NCBI GenBank assembly: GCA_964016985.1
Contig: OZ024826.1
Span: 64,052,910 to 64,116,909, forward strand
Direction: 5' to 3'
DNA: 64,000 bases
Source of the DNA: Anodontia alba
Lineage: Eukaryota; Mollusca; Bivalvia; Lucinida; Lucinidae
A program made the translations under genes and the position numbers. The notes under the pieces were generated by a model that saw only the letters and a list, made by a program, of their open reading frames with translations, was not told the DNA's origin and did not search any database. The stretch's first letter is position 1. Every line of letters starts with the position of its first letter. Below are positions 11,490 to 23,493 of the stretch, piece after piece.

Positions 11490-11585
11490 TTCTTCTCCAC
11501 GGAAACATGTTTTGGATACACATTAGAAGTGCCTTATTCTACTGAGTTCCCATAACATAGATTTTCATGAAGAAATAAGAAACAT
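11490..11585. mobile_element. degenerate palindromic MITE
   Basis: Recognisable by TTCTCCACGGAAACATG, GGATACACATTAGAAGTGCC and the inverse ACATAGATTTTCATGAAGAAAT. A decayed relative of the clean hairpin at 29854-29949. Confidence 0.45.
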
Positions 11586-11599
11586 ATGGATATGCAGGC

Positions 11600-13750
11600 A
11601 AGTCTCAGCCTTTTCTGTTCACCTAACGACCCATTTTGCTATCAATTGGCTTACTTTATCATGTAAATTTTACCTGGCATGTATAACTTTATTATTGAAA
11701 TAATCTCTCATTGAAGGGGATTTGATGCATATGCTAGATTTCCCACCATTTCTGTCAAGAACGACTTTTTATTTTTCCTTTTCAGAAGGGAGATTTTAAC
11801 AGTGTTGTCTCCCCTGAAAGTGAATCAATTCCCTTTAAAGAAACTGCAACAAGGGCAAGGCATTAATCAGAGAAAGTATTGTATAGTGCTCATCATGATA
11901 CATTACATCAGTTATCAAACATGGCAAGATGATAAGTAACAATACATAAACAGAGTATTTATATACGAAACGAGTGTGGATACATCCGAAAAATTCAGCT
12001 GACATTTTGCAAAGGGAGACAAACTTTTGCAGAAACAAAATTGTCTCTTCAATATCTGAAACTTTCCAACATTTGTTACCAAATTCTTTCATATAAGAAT
12101 AGCCTCCAATGGAAAAGGAGGCAAACATTTCCAGGTCAGAATTATTTATCTGGATGTATACCACAAAGGCTCTGGGTCTCGTGACTCTAATGACATGAAA
12201 CATATACCGAGAGAAATAAATTTAGCAATTAACATTTTTCTAATGGTTGTGATTGTTTCTCTTGCAAAAGTATTCCAAGACTGTTGATCGCATGTCAGCT
12301 TTGTAACTAAACTTTCTCCCTGGACCTTAGTGTCTTTGGAACCTAAAATGGTACACTTACTCACAAGAAACAAAATAATTTCCCACTTAGTATGTATATC
12401 TGAAATATATGCTGCTTTGTAAAATATTGCAAAATTTATTTTCTTTAGTATATTAAAGTATCTTTCTGAAATCAAGTACAAGGCTGAAAAGTAATGTATT
12501 ATATATCTGATGGGTATTTACATATTATGTAAAATTTTCTGGTGAAAATAAGTGATACAACCTTCTGAGAAATATTTCCTAACAGGTTTATGATGTAAAA
12601 TGATTTCTGAATGAGCAATTATTGTATTTAGTCTTGTTCTCATCAAAAGATAAAAAGGCACAATTTTGAAGATATGTAATGCATAAATATACTCTAAATT
12701 CAACAGTAGTTACAAAGTAGAAAGAAAGAATTCCCATACGTGTTGCCAATACCAATTTTGATTAATCTGCAACTTGCTGGAGAATTAATTTCCCATCTTC
12801 ACAATCACCATTGATTAACCTCTATATATTTCCATATTTTGTAAAATTTTACTATTTGCTGCTAAGAAGTAATCCAAATCACTATTAATATTTGAAATGC
12901 TATGTGCCCCATGTTGATTATAGAGTGCCAGACTGGCATCATCTGTGTACATGTAGAAGGGAAATCCATGAACTTAGGGCATGTAAACACATACAATACC
13001 AGTCTGCTACAGCTGAAGTATTGTTGAAAGGGCTGTAAAACCTCAAAATCACTGCCATCAAAAAGTTTGGGGATAAAAGGTAACAATGAGGTAACAATGT
13101 TTACACATCACAGTAAATCACCTAAACCAGAACCAAAATCATTCATATTCTCATTATGGGAGATAATGGTCCTGATCACCGAGTATATATATTGACAGTT
13201 CAGTTCTGGTCACTGAAGAACATCTTCTGCATATATAGTACCTGCATTGATATTTTATGCCCAAACAGGAGGCATCTGCCATTTTGGAGGTTTAACTACA
13301 AAGAGGAGAGGAAATATGCAGTATGTTTTACATGAAGAAGTTCCTGTAGGGAGGCATTGTTGCATTAAAGCATCACTTTAACAAACAATTATCATATACA
13401 TGTAAGTCTGGATAGGGTTTATTGGTTAGCTATTTTTGACCATATTTTATAATGATTAGTGATTTTTAGCCCAAACAATAATGATTAGCTATTTTTGCGT
13501 TCTAAAATTTAATGATTTTGGACGAAAGATATAACGAGGAACAAAAAAAATTGCGATTAGCAAGTAATAAAATCCTAAAATTTAACGATTAAAAAAAACG
13601 AAAAAAAAAACGATGACTTTACTCTTAGGGAAAGTTCATTTGTGGCAGTTGGTTTTGTTTTATACTGGGTTAAACAAGCACGCTATCGTTCTTGAATGAA
13701 TAATCAGCAGTTATTCCCCTTTAGCACCAGTTTCATTACCAGCTAGCATA
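11600..13750. other. about 2.1 kb of unassigned AT-rich sequence
   Basis: Several minus-strand open frames of 60-120 codons occur here (11835-12203, 12146-12481, 12518-12703, 12862-13086), but their composition is biased and none shows a domain or convincing splice sites. At 13430-13620 a decayed repeat of ATGATTAGCTATTTTTG-like phrases is present. It could be intron or 3' untranslated sequence of an unseen gene; nothing decides it. Confidence 0.4.
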
Positions 13751-13787
13751 TGTTTGTACGTCTGTTTCACAAATAGATACTTTTCAT

Positions 13788-13876
13788 ATTTCTCCACGAA
13801 AATATACATTGCGGATACTCATCAGAAGCACCTTGGCAAGGCACTTCTGAGTACCCACAACATAGTTTTCAGAAAT
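13788..13876. mobile_element. palindromic MITE copy
   Basis: ATTTCTCCACGAAAATATAC, GCGGATACTCATCAGAAGC and then inverse arms CTTCTGAGTACCCAC and TTTTCAGAAAT. Same family as 29854-29949. Confidence 0.6.
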
Positions 13877-13997
13877 AAGAAAACATTTACCTGGTACCCA
13901 TTCTTATCTGGACCTATGACGTATGCCAAGGCATGGCTTTAGTCAGCCTGCACATCGCATAGTGATTAGTATACAACTATTTAATATTGTCGATGGT

Positions 13998-14120
13998 AAT
14001 AGTCAAAACTACCACCTCGAGGTGTTGTGGATGACCTGATTTTCAGTTGCCCGAGGCTGAAGGCCAAGGGAGATAGTACATCAGGTCTTCCACAGCACCC
14101 AGGGTATAGTTTTGACTATT
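13998..14120. repeat. 123-bp hairpin element
   Basis: AATAGTCAAAACTA at the left and TAGTTTTGACTATT at the right are perfect inverses, and pairing continues inward (TGTGGATGACCTGAT with ATCAGGTCTTCCACA). A fold-back MITE of unknown family. Confidence 0.7.
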
Positions 14121-14914
14121 GCAAAGTGGCTGCCATTTTGTATTGTCATCTGTTTGTTTTAAGCAAACACTGAACAATTAATTCTGTTATTTCTATCATC
14201 AAATACCTATAACTCACTAGTATTAAATATACATAGAACAGCACAAATATTAAATATACATAGAAGAGCATGTTATTTTGAGGGGTCTCTGAGTGTGTAT
14301 AAACTATCCAGAAAGACCCTTGACAAACAAGCGTTTGTAAACAACAGCCAATCTTTATTACCCCTATAAGTCTTACACATATTTAAAAGAATATTATAAC
14401 AACAATATCATGAATGCATATAGGGAAAATAAATACATTTCTCCATTGAAAATAAGGTGATATGAAGACCTTGTAAGCAACCTTAAGTCACATACAAGAC
14501 AAAATATTTAGATGTAAACGTCTAAGTACCGGCGCAAATTTTGTTCATGTTTACATAGAGATATGGGATAAGGGTATACTAAAGTTTAATAAATTTTCGA
14601 AGTAATAGCTAAAAAGAACAACAATGTAATTCGTTAATGTTTGCTTATTAAGCTTAATGAAATTTCTTAATTGAAGTGAAAATACAATAGACATTAATCT
14701 GTTTATAACACAGTTATAAGATATTTTATATTTGCCGGGATCGTCACAAACCGACGATCCTGGCAAGTATAAAAAGTCCTTAGTGAGCTAATCAAATAGT
14801 CTGCCATAGGTAAAAATCCAAAGCTATATTAAGAGACTGGCCCAATTCCCGCGCCGGTCAATCAAAGCCGTGGCAACTGACACTGTGATAAGGTTACCAA
14901 AAAAAACCCCAAAA
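14121..14914. other. no recognised feature
   Basis: AT-rich sequence with a direct repeat ATTAAATATACATAGAA near 14223 and 14249 and a small hairpin around 14735-14762. I see no gene. Confidence 0.5.
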
Positions 14915-17225
14915 AACAAGAGGGCCATATTGGCCCTTAACACTCACCTGAGCATCATAGCACTTTGAGAACCTGATCTAGAACTGATCAAGGCAAACAT
15001 TCTGATCAAAATTCAAAATGATTATATAAACAAGTAAGACTATGTAGCATGTCTAATGGACTGTGAAATAAAGGTCAAGGTCAAATATGGATGACTGCAC
15101 TCAAGAGGCCATGCTGAGATGTATGCATGTACTAAGTATCACTGGCTGTAGGAGCAATAGTTACTGAGAAACTGACCTAAACACAAACACTTCACAAGTA
15201 CCAAATACCACTCTGTAGGACCAATAATTACTGAGAAACTGACCTAAACGGAAAAAAGAAAGTCACTGGATAGAAAAATATACATCACCTTGAAATCATC
15301 AAGACAAACATTTTGAGCCAGATTCATGATGATTGTTTCAAAAATGTGACCGCTAGAGTGTTAACAAGGTTTTCTGCTGATTTGGCCAGGTGACCTAGAT
15401 TCTGATATCAAGTGACCCAGTTTTAAGCTAGACCTAGAATCATCAAGACGAACATTTTGAGCAATTTTTATGATGATTATTTAAAAAAATGTCACCTCTG
15501 GAGTGTTAAGTTTTCTGCTGATTTGGCCTGGTGACCTAGTTTTTGACCCCATGTGACCCAGTTTCGAACTTGACCTAGAAATCATCAAGACAAACATTTT
15601 GAGCAAGATTCATGATGATTGCTTCAAAAAAGTGACCAATAGAGTGTTAACAAAATTTTCTGATTTGGCCTGGTGACCTAGTTTTTGACCCCAAGTGACC
15701 CAGTTTAAAACCTGACCTAGAACTCATCAAGACAAACATTTTGATCAAGATTCATGATGATTGCTTCAAAAGTGCGACCGCTAGAGTGTTAACAAGGTTT
15801 TCTGCTGATTTGGCCCGGTGACCTAGTTTTTGATCCCAAGTGACCCAGTTTCAAACATGACCTAGAAATAATCAAGACAAACATGATGAGCAAGATATAT
15901 GATGATTGCTTGAAAAATGTGACCACTAGAGTGTTAACAAGGTGTTACGCTGATTTGGCCAGGTGACCTAGTTTTTGATCCCAGGTGACCCAGTTTCGAA
16001 CTTGACATAGAAATCATCAAGACAAACATTTTGAGCAAGATTCATGATGATTGCTTAAAAAATGTGACCGCTAGAGTGTTAACAAAGTTTTCCGCTGATT
16101 TGGCCAGGTGACCTAGTTTTTTACCCTAAGTGACCCAGTTTCAAACTTGACCTAGAACTCATCAAGACAAAACATTTTAAGCAAGATTCATGATGACTGC
16201 TTAAAAAATGTGACCGCTAGAGTGTTAACAAGGTTTTAGCTGATTTGGCCAGGTGACCTAGTTTTTGACCCCAAGTGACCCAGTTTCGAACTTGACCTAG
16301 AAATAATCAAGACAAACATTTTGAGCAAGATTCATGATGACTGTTTGAAAAATGTGACCGCTAGAGTGATAACAAGTTTTCCACTGATTTGGCCAGGTGA
16401 CCTAGTTTTTTTACCCCAGGTGACCCAGTTTCGAACTTGACCTAGAAATCATCATGACAAACATTTTGAGCAAGATTCATGATGATTGCTTAAACAAGTC
16501 TCCCCGATGCTTCCTAGCAAGTTTGGAGTCAATCGGCCTTTCAGTTCAGGAGAAGAAGCAAATAATAGATTTTCAAGATGGCTGTCATGGCGGCCATCTT
16601 GGATTTCCGATTGGAATGATTTTAGCTATTTTTGATCTATAAGTCACCCCAATGCTTCCTACCATGTTTGGAGTCAATTGGCTTTTGGGTTTAGGAGAAG
16701 CAAAAAAATAAATTTTCAAGATGGCTGCCATGGTGGCCATCTTGGATTTCCGATCAGCACGATTTTAGCTATTTTTGATCTACATGTCACCCCGATGCTT
16801 CCTAGCAAGTTTGGAGTCAATTGGCCTTTCGGTTCAGGAGAAGAAGCGAAAAATAGATTTTCAAGACGGCTGTCATGGCGGCCATCTTGGATTTCCGATC
16901 GGCACGATTTTAGCTATTTTTGATCTACAAGTCACCCTGATGCTTCCTAGCAAGTTTGGTGTCAATTGGCCTTTTGGTTCAGGAGAAGAAGCGAAAAATA
17001 GATTTTCAAGATGGCGGCGATCTTGGGATTTCCGATCGGCACGATTTTAGCTATTTTTGATCTACAAGTCACCCTGATGCTTCCTACCTAGTATCAAGTC
17101 AATTGGCCCAGTGGTGTAGGAGAAGTAGGCTTTTAAAGCAATTGTTGACGCCGCATGACGGACGACGGACATTGACTGACCACAATAGCTCACCATGAGC
17201 ACTTCGTGCTCAGGTGAGCTAAAAA
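14915..17225 (+). mobile_element. pearl/Helentron-like element with two successive ~145-bp cores
   Basis: Starts AACAAGAG. The 5' subterminal CTCACCTGAGCA (14943-14954) is inverse-repeated in the 3' hairpin (17187-17220), followed by AAAAA. The first core, about 15290-16490, is about nine units of 144-147 bp marked by CATCAAGACAAACATTTTGA. The second, about 16500-17100, is four to five units of about 143-145 bp marked by CCATCTTGGATTTCCGAT. Then follow GACGGACGACGGACATTGAC and the hairpin. Apparent reading frames in the second core are by-products of the repeats. Confidence 0.8.
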
Positions 17226-17763
17226 GCCTTTCGGTTCAGAAGACGCGAAAAATAGATTTTCAAGATGGCCGCCATGGCGGCCATCTTGGATTTCCGATCG
17301 GATTGATTTTAGCTATTTTTGATCTATAAGTCACCCCAATGCTTCCTACTAAGTTTGGAAAAATAGATTTTCATGGCGGCCATCTTGGATTTCCGATCGG
17401 CACAATTTTAGCTACTTTTGATCTAGTCACCCCAATGCTTCCTATCAAGTTTGGAGTCAATTGGCCTTTCGGTTCAGAAGAAGAAGCGAAAATTAGTTTT
17501 TCAAGATGGCGGCCATGGTGGCCATCTTGGATTTCCGAATGGAACGATTTTAGCTATTTTTGTTCTACAAGTCACCCCGATGCTTCCTACCAAGTATCGA
17601 GTCAATTGGCCCAGGGGTCTAGGAGGAGTAGGCTTTTAAAGCAATTAGGAGGAGTAGGCTTTTAAAGCAATTGTTGACGCCGCACGACGAACAACGGACG
17701 ACGGACATTCACTGACCACAATAGCTCACCATGAGCACTTCATGCTCAGATGAGCTAAAAAAG
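17226..17763 (+). mobile_element. extra core units plus a second 3' end of the same element
   Basis: Immediately after the first 3' end the sequence re-enters the second core in mid-unit (CCTTTCGGTTCAG), runs about three more units and ends with another GACGGAC stretch and another hairpin (to about 17763). One hairpin arm has drifted (TGCTCAGATGAGC). It includes a perfect 28-bp palindrome at 17261-17288. Confidence 0.7.
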
Positions 17764-18330
17764 AGGAAAGTGTTTTTACAGAATATATTTTAGTGCACTT
17801 TTAAAATTTTAGTTAGCGGTGGACTTTGACAAAATTGTTTGATTGGAATTATAATTTATTCAAATTATGGCAAACTAATGTAATGTAGTGTAATGGCTGA
17901 ACTGCTGCCATTGTTTTCTTTCAAGGGGCTTTAGCTATTGCTCCATGCTCATGACGGCCAGGTATAAAAGTATGAAATTCAATTTCAGTATCTGTACGAA
18001 TTTGCCACTCTGTTTTTAAAGAAAAGTTCCTTTTCATTGATTATCCTCATTTATGGTTCAACTTGAGTTTCATATACGCATGCCCTTTGCATAGGCAAGT
18101 AGGGTTGGAAACAGAAATAAAAAAGGAAATATTAGCATATATACAATTTGTTTTTTGAAACATACATGTATCGGTATATAATATAGTTAATAAATCTTGA
18201 TAACTGTTTAAGGTTAAGCACTGTTCTCTTGAATAATAGTTCATTAAGATGGAAAAGGGTGACCTTATTATTGAAAAAATAATGATTGTCATACAATGTT
18301 TTCACCTCCAAAATTGTGGCCATTTGGTTG
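17764..18330. other. no recognised feature
   Basis: AT-rich interval with no gene or clear repeat. Confidence 0.45.
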
Positions 18331-18640
18331 CTATGGAATGTGACCTCATGCTGAGGATTGTCTATTGAATGACAGCAACATCTGTGCCATAAGTGTATAT
18401 GGGTGACAGTTAGCTGTCACCAGGTCGGTGATGTCAATAAACGTCAAAAAGACTGCCTTTGGAAACAAAGAACACACTACGGATAAGAAAATGGGAGTCT
18501 TGGTTTTTTTGAGACTCTTCATAAGCAGTAATGAAGTTTGCAACACTGCTTACGCCCTCTATCGTATACATGAGCAGAATTCCATTTTCAAATATACCAC
18601 AATGGGCCCAATGATCCCAAAGGAAATGAAATATAATCAG
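18331..18640 (+). repeat. interspersed repeat, also present at 30298-30415
   Basis: AATAAACGT...GACTGCCTTTGGAAACAAAG through AACACTGCTTAC (about 18436-18553) is matched with about 85-90% identity at 30298-30415. Here it continues past CTGCTTAC into GCCCTCTATCG, whereas at 30416 it changes to the Penelope-like element. It also contains a small inverted repeat (GGTGACAGTTAGCTGTCACC). Confidence 0.65.
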
Positions 18641-19285
18641 CACTAGGTATGGGTAGTAATAAGAACTTTGAATTCAGTCAGCCAGTCAAAACTATCATAT
18701 GACTGTGTATATAGGAGGATTAATATTAATCTCCACTGTCTACATGTAAAATGTCCAGGTTGTGACCTACCTAGAGAGTGCACAGGTAAGACTGATCACA
18801 CTGTGATTATGATTATACACTGGCTAATTTTTAATCTGAGTCTTTATAGGGTACATATGTCTTTAGTATGCTTTGCCTAACCTACATTTTTATGCTTAAG
18901 ATGTTGAAGGTGTTCTTAAAAGTGTTGTCTCAGTTTTCATGAACAAAATAAATTTCAATCTCTTCTGTTAACCTGTTATTAGAACATTGCTATCCATAAC
19001 ACAGTTTTGCAATTTGAAAGAAATATAACGAACGACTCACACACATTTAGCATCAGATATTGACATGTTACGATGTACATTATCAACTTATTGGTGAAAC
19101 AACAAAGATGCACAAGCCTGTATTAATTCAATATACATGTATCATCCTAAGGATAGGTTCTCTTTTACTGCATTTTATTGAACAAGTTGACAACAAACAC
19201 AATCTTCCTAAGACACCAAAAGTACAATTAAGGAAAGTAAGACATGTAAGTATAAAACATAACAATATATTTACCAAACCAACCT
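18641..19285. other. no recognised feature
   Basis: Short open frames on both strands without family resemblance; no gene supported. Confidence 0.45.
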
Positions 19286-19926
19286 GAGTAAAACAGGTCA
19301 AGGTCAACCAGGGTCATCATTTATATAAACTTTCTAGGGCTCAAGTCCTTTTTGCTACGTGCCAAGTTTCAAGGTCATCTGACTTATGGTTCTGGAGAAG
19401 ATTTTTAAAGGGTTTTTACCGTATATGGGCATAGCAGCCATCTTGGTCATTTGACCAGGACCAATTATTTAAACTTCTGTTCTCGCAAGGCATAAACATT
19501 TCATATAAAACTGGACTTCATTTGGTCCAGTAGTTTCTGAGGAGAAGATGCTTGAAAGTGTGGAATGACTTTTTCAATGTAAAAGCCTAAATGAGCAAAG
19601 TTGACCTTGTAAAATAGGTCAAGGTCAACCCAGGGTCATCATTTATATAAACTTTGTATGGCTAAAGTCCCTTTTGCTGTGAGCCAAGGTTTAAGGTCAT
19701 CTGACTTACGGTTCTGGAGAAGAAGATTTCTGAAGAAGAAGATTTTGAAATGGCTTTTACCATATATGGGCATGGTGGCCATCTTGTGACCAGGATCAAT
19801 TTTACAAACTTTTGTTCTCACGAGACATAGGTGTTCCATATAAAAACTGACTTCAATCCGTCCTGTGGTTTCTGAGGAGATGTTTGAAAGTGAAGACAGA
19901 CTTTTCCAATATAAAAACCTAAATGA
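19286..19926 (+). mobile_element. left part of an outer pearl-like array, interrupted
   Basis: About two units of roughly 310-320 bp marked by AGGTCAAGGTCAACCAGGGT and ATCATTTATATAAACTTT. The second unit stops at AAAACCTAAATGA, where the element starting at 19927 begins. The array resumes at 25065. Confidence 0.7.
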
Positions 19927-20164
19927 AACAAGAGGCTGTGGGCCCTAATTCGCTCACCTGAGTGTCATTGTCTCTAGTATATTCTAAAAGACTATGGTTT
20001 CTCTTCATAGGACTATGTATGTTTAAAATTTGTTGAAAATGAATGTTTTCAGATGACAGGCTGGAAGTTTAAGAACTGTGTTATACAGGCCTTGGGAGGA
20101 ATGTGATGGTGCTTGGCACAGATAAAGGCATGTTGGCTTGTACAGTATTATAGGCCTGGAGAAA

Positions 20165-20177
20165 GGGGGGGGGGGGG
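20165..20177. repeat. poly-G run of 13 bases
   Basis: Homopolymer tract in the 5' region of the element starting at 19927; length may be unreliable. Confidence 0.7.
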
Positions 20178-20466
20178 TAGGTGCTTAACAGAAGCAAGAT
20201 CCTATGTTGCCTTAGTTTTTTTCTTTTACTTTTAGCTCTGGTGTCCATCTTGTTCAGCAGAGCAAGATGGTTTGAGCAATTTTGGTACAGGATCACCAAG
20301 GAACATTCTTGTGAAATTATTGAAAAATCTGTCCAGCAGTGTCAGAGGAAAAGCTTTTAAAGCAAAAGTAGCAATGTATGCATGTTAACTTTTATGGAAA
20401 ATCAGCCCCTCTTATGGCGTTTGAAGGCCTGATGAACAGAGGGACAAATGAATGAATGAATAAACA

Positions 20467-22754
20467 AACTAGACAAAGTGCCCAGTGGGGCACATATACC
20501 CCCAACTAACGCTACTGCCACTTTTTAAAGAGCACAAAGTATGTAGCTTTGACTCTGGAGATGGCAGTTGTATGCTATATGTTATAACATTGAAAAAATT
20601 CAATCACACAGTAATATGAAGCCCTTGACCTCAAAGGTCAGGCACAGGTGCAGGGATTGAGCTAAATAAAACTTTAGCCCTATAACTATCACCATATACC
20701 AGTGAAATCAGTCTTTATAATATAAGCAAAAATGACATTTGTATGAAACGTCTATGACATTGACTTAAAAGCCATGCCCCGGCTTGGGGATGGTGCCGAG
20801 AAAAACTTCAGACCTATATATACCATCATGCTTAATATTAATGAAACCAACAAAAGGGTCTTCATAATATAGCTATATAAACTTAGATGCAATTTTTTTT
20901 TTTTTTACTTTTATATGAAATTTCTAAGTCTGTGACCTTGACCTCAAGGTCATACCCCAGGATAAGGATGATGCTGAGTAGAACTCTAGACCTATATCTA
21001 CCAACATGTAAAATATAAATGAAATTCCTCAAAGGGTCTTGATGGTATAGCTATATAAACATAAACACAAAAATTTTGACTTATTTATGAAAATTCTAAG
21101 TCCGTGACCTTGACCCCAATGTTATTCCCCGGGACAGGGTTGGTGCTGATAAAAACTTAAGCCCTATATCTACCATCAGGCCAAACATGAATTAAATCCA
21201 TCAAAGGCTCTTCATAGTATAAAGTCTTATAAACTTTAACGTAAAAACTTTGACCCTAAGACAAAAATAAAGTATGAACAAATAATGCTTCAACGGATGG
21301 ATAGACAGACAAACAGATTCCTTGCTGATAGCTATATCCGCTCAACCTTTCAATAAGGGTATAATAAAATTTAACAAAAGGTCTTGATGATATGGCTATA
21401 TAAACTTAAAAGCAAAAACTTTTACTTTTAAATGAAACTTCTAAGTTCGTGACCTTGACCTCGGTCACACCCGGGGTGGGGATCATGCGGAGTAAGACTC
21501 TAGGCTGATATATAGCAACATATCAAATATAAATGAAATTCCACAAGGGTCTTGATGATACATCTATATAAACTTAAACACAAAAACTTTGACATTTTTA
21601 TGAAAATTGGAAGTCCGTGACCTTGACCCAAAGGTCACCCCGGGGGTGGGGATGGTGCCAATAAAAACTTTAGAGCTATATCTACCATCATGCCAAGTAT
21701 GAATGAAATCCATCAAAGGGTCTTCAAAATATGAGGTCTTATAAACTTTAACGTAAAAACTTTGACCCTATGACAAAAATAAAGTATGAACGAATAATGC
21801 TTCAATGGATGGACGGACAGACCAACAGATTCCTTGCTGATAGCTATATCCGCTGGACCTTTCAATTAGGGAATACTGAAATTTAACAAAAGGTCTTGAT
21901 GATATGGCTATATAAACTTAAACACAAAAATTTTTTACTTTAATATGAAAATTCTAAGTTCGTGACCTTGACCTCGGTCACACCCTGAGTGGGTATCATG
22001 TGGAGTAAGACTCTAGGTCGATATCTAGCAACATGTCAAATATAAATGAAATTCCTAAAGGGTCTTGATGATATAGCTATATAAACTTAAACACAAAAAA
22101 CTTTGACTTTTTTATGAAAATTCTAAGTCCGTGACCTTGACCCCAAGGTCACCCCCGGGGTGGGGATGCTGCTGATAAAAACTTTAGACCTATATCTACA
22201 TTCATGCCAAATATGAATGAAATCCATCAAAGGGTCTTCAAAATATGAGGTCTTATAAACTTTAACGCAAAAACTTTGACCCTGACTTTTTTATGAAAAT
22301 TTGAAGTCCGCGACCTTGACCCCAAGGTCACCCCCGGGGTGGGTGTGGTGCTGATAAAAACTTTAGACCTATATCTATCAACATGCCAAATATGAATGAA
22401 ATCCATCAAAGGGTCTTCAAAATATGAGGTCTTATAAACTTTAACGCAAAAACTTTGACCCTGACTTTTTTATGAAAATTCTAAATCCGTGACCTTGATC
22501 TCAAGGTCACCCCTGGGGTGGGGATGGTGCTGATAAAAACTTTAGACCTATATCTACCATCATGCCAAATATGAATAAAATCCATCGAAGGATCTTCAAA
22601 ATATGAGGTCTTATAAACTTTCACGCAAAAACTTTGACCCTGTGACGGAAAGACTAACGAACAAACGAACGTACGTACGAACGAACGAACGGACGAACGG
22701 AAAAGCGAAAACTATATACCCCCACATACTTCGTATGTCAGGGGTATAAAAAAA
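20467..22754 (+). mobile_element. pearl-like element with ~170-bp core and a duplicated ~516-bp block
   Basis: Starts AACTAGACAAAG; subterminal TATACCCCC (20495-20503) pairs with AGGGGTATA in the right arm of the 3' hairpin (22714-22748), then AAAAAAA. Units of about 167-181 bp each contain GTGACCTTGACC and ATAAAAACTTTAGACCTATA. A larger block of about 516 bp including an internal GGATGGA-type microsatellite is repeated (from 21231 and again from 21747). A (GAAC/GTAC)n stretch precedes the hairpin. Confidence 0.75.
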
Positions 22755-23257
22755 GGAGGGGAATTTGGATACTTTGGATTGATACCTAACATCAAACCAA
22801 ATATTAACTAAATCCATCATTTTGTTAGAAAAATATGAGCTCTTTAAATATTTTAACATAAAAGTTATGACATAAAAACTTGAAGTGTGTTTCATAGACC
22901 TTAAAGTCATGGGCATGGGTAATGATAATATATGGCGTTTTTCTTATTTCTGATTTCTGCTTCTACACTTAGAATGGGGCCATCCTATATAAGTCTATGT
23001 AAAACAAGTGGGCCCCACGACGGGGCCACTTTTTACCCCAGGACTATAAGTTGAACTTTGGTAGAGGCCCATTTGACAAGGCTACATACCAAATATCAAG
23101 GACCTGGGCCTTCCAATTTCAGACATGAAGATTTTTAAAGGTTTTCCCTATATAAATTTATGTAAAACATATGGGGCCCTGGGTGGGACCATTTTTGGCC
23201 CCAGGGCTATAATTTGAACAACCTTGGCAGAGGTCCACTAGACAAAGCTGTGTACCA

Positions 23258-23493
23258 TTTTTTTTTTTTTTTTTTGGTTTGGGTTTTACAGCCCTTTCAA
23301 GAATATTTCACTTATATCGAGCCAATCATTCATCAAAGGTGGGCAAAAACCGGAGAACCTCGGGAAAAACCACCTGACCATCCGTAAGCAGAACGGCTTT
23401 CCCACATGTGACCCGAGCGAGGCTCAAACCACAGCAGCGAGAGACCTACTGGATTAAGAGTCAACTCTTCTATCCACTAGGCTAAGGGGGCCC
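23258..23493 (-). mobile_element. second tRNA-derived SINE family, with target duplication
   Basis: On the minus strand the head shows an A-box-like TAGCCTAGTGGATAGA and a B-box-like GGTTTGAGCCTC, the body contains GTGAAATATTCTTGAAAGGG, and the 3' end is a poly-A tail (poly-T at 23258-23275). GCTGTGTACCA flanks both sides (23247-23257 and 23494-23504). The target is a unit of the pearl-like core. This family is distinct from the SINE at 59405. Confidence 0.8.

Noticed and set aside
11835..12481. Two overlapping minus-strand frames of 122 and 111 codons
   Set aside because: Composition is biased by AT-rich DNA, there are no recognisable motifs, and no paired splice sites are evident. Could be untranslated sequence; not supported as coding.
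16454..17665. Overlapping plus-strand frames with repeated Phe-Gln-Asp-Gly-Cys-His-Gly-Gly-His
   Set aside because: They arise from ~145-bp tandem units of the pearl-like core; frames shift between units and no start or splice context exists.
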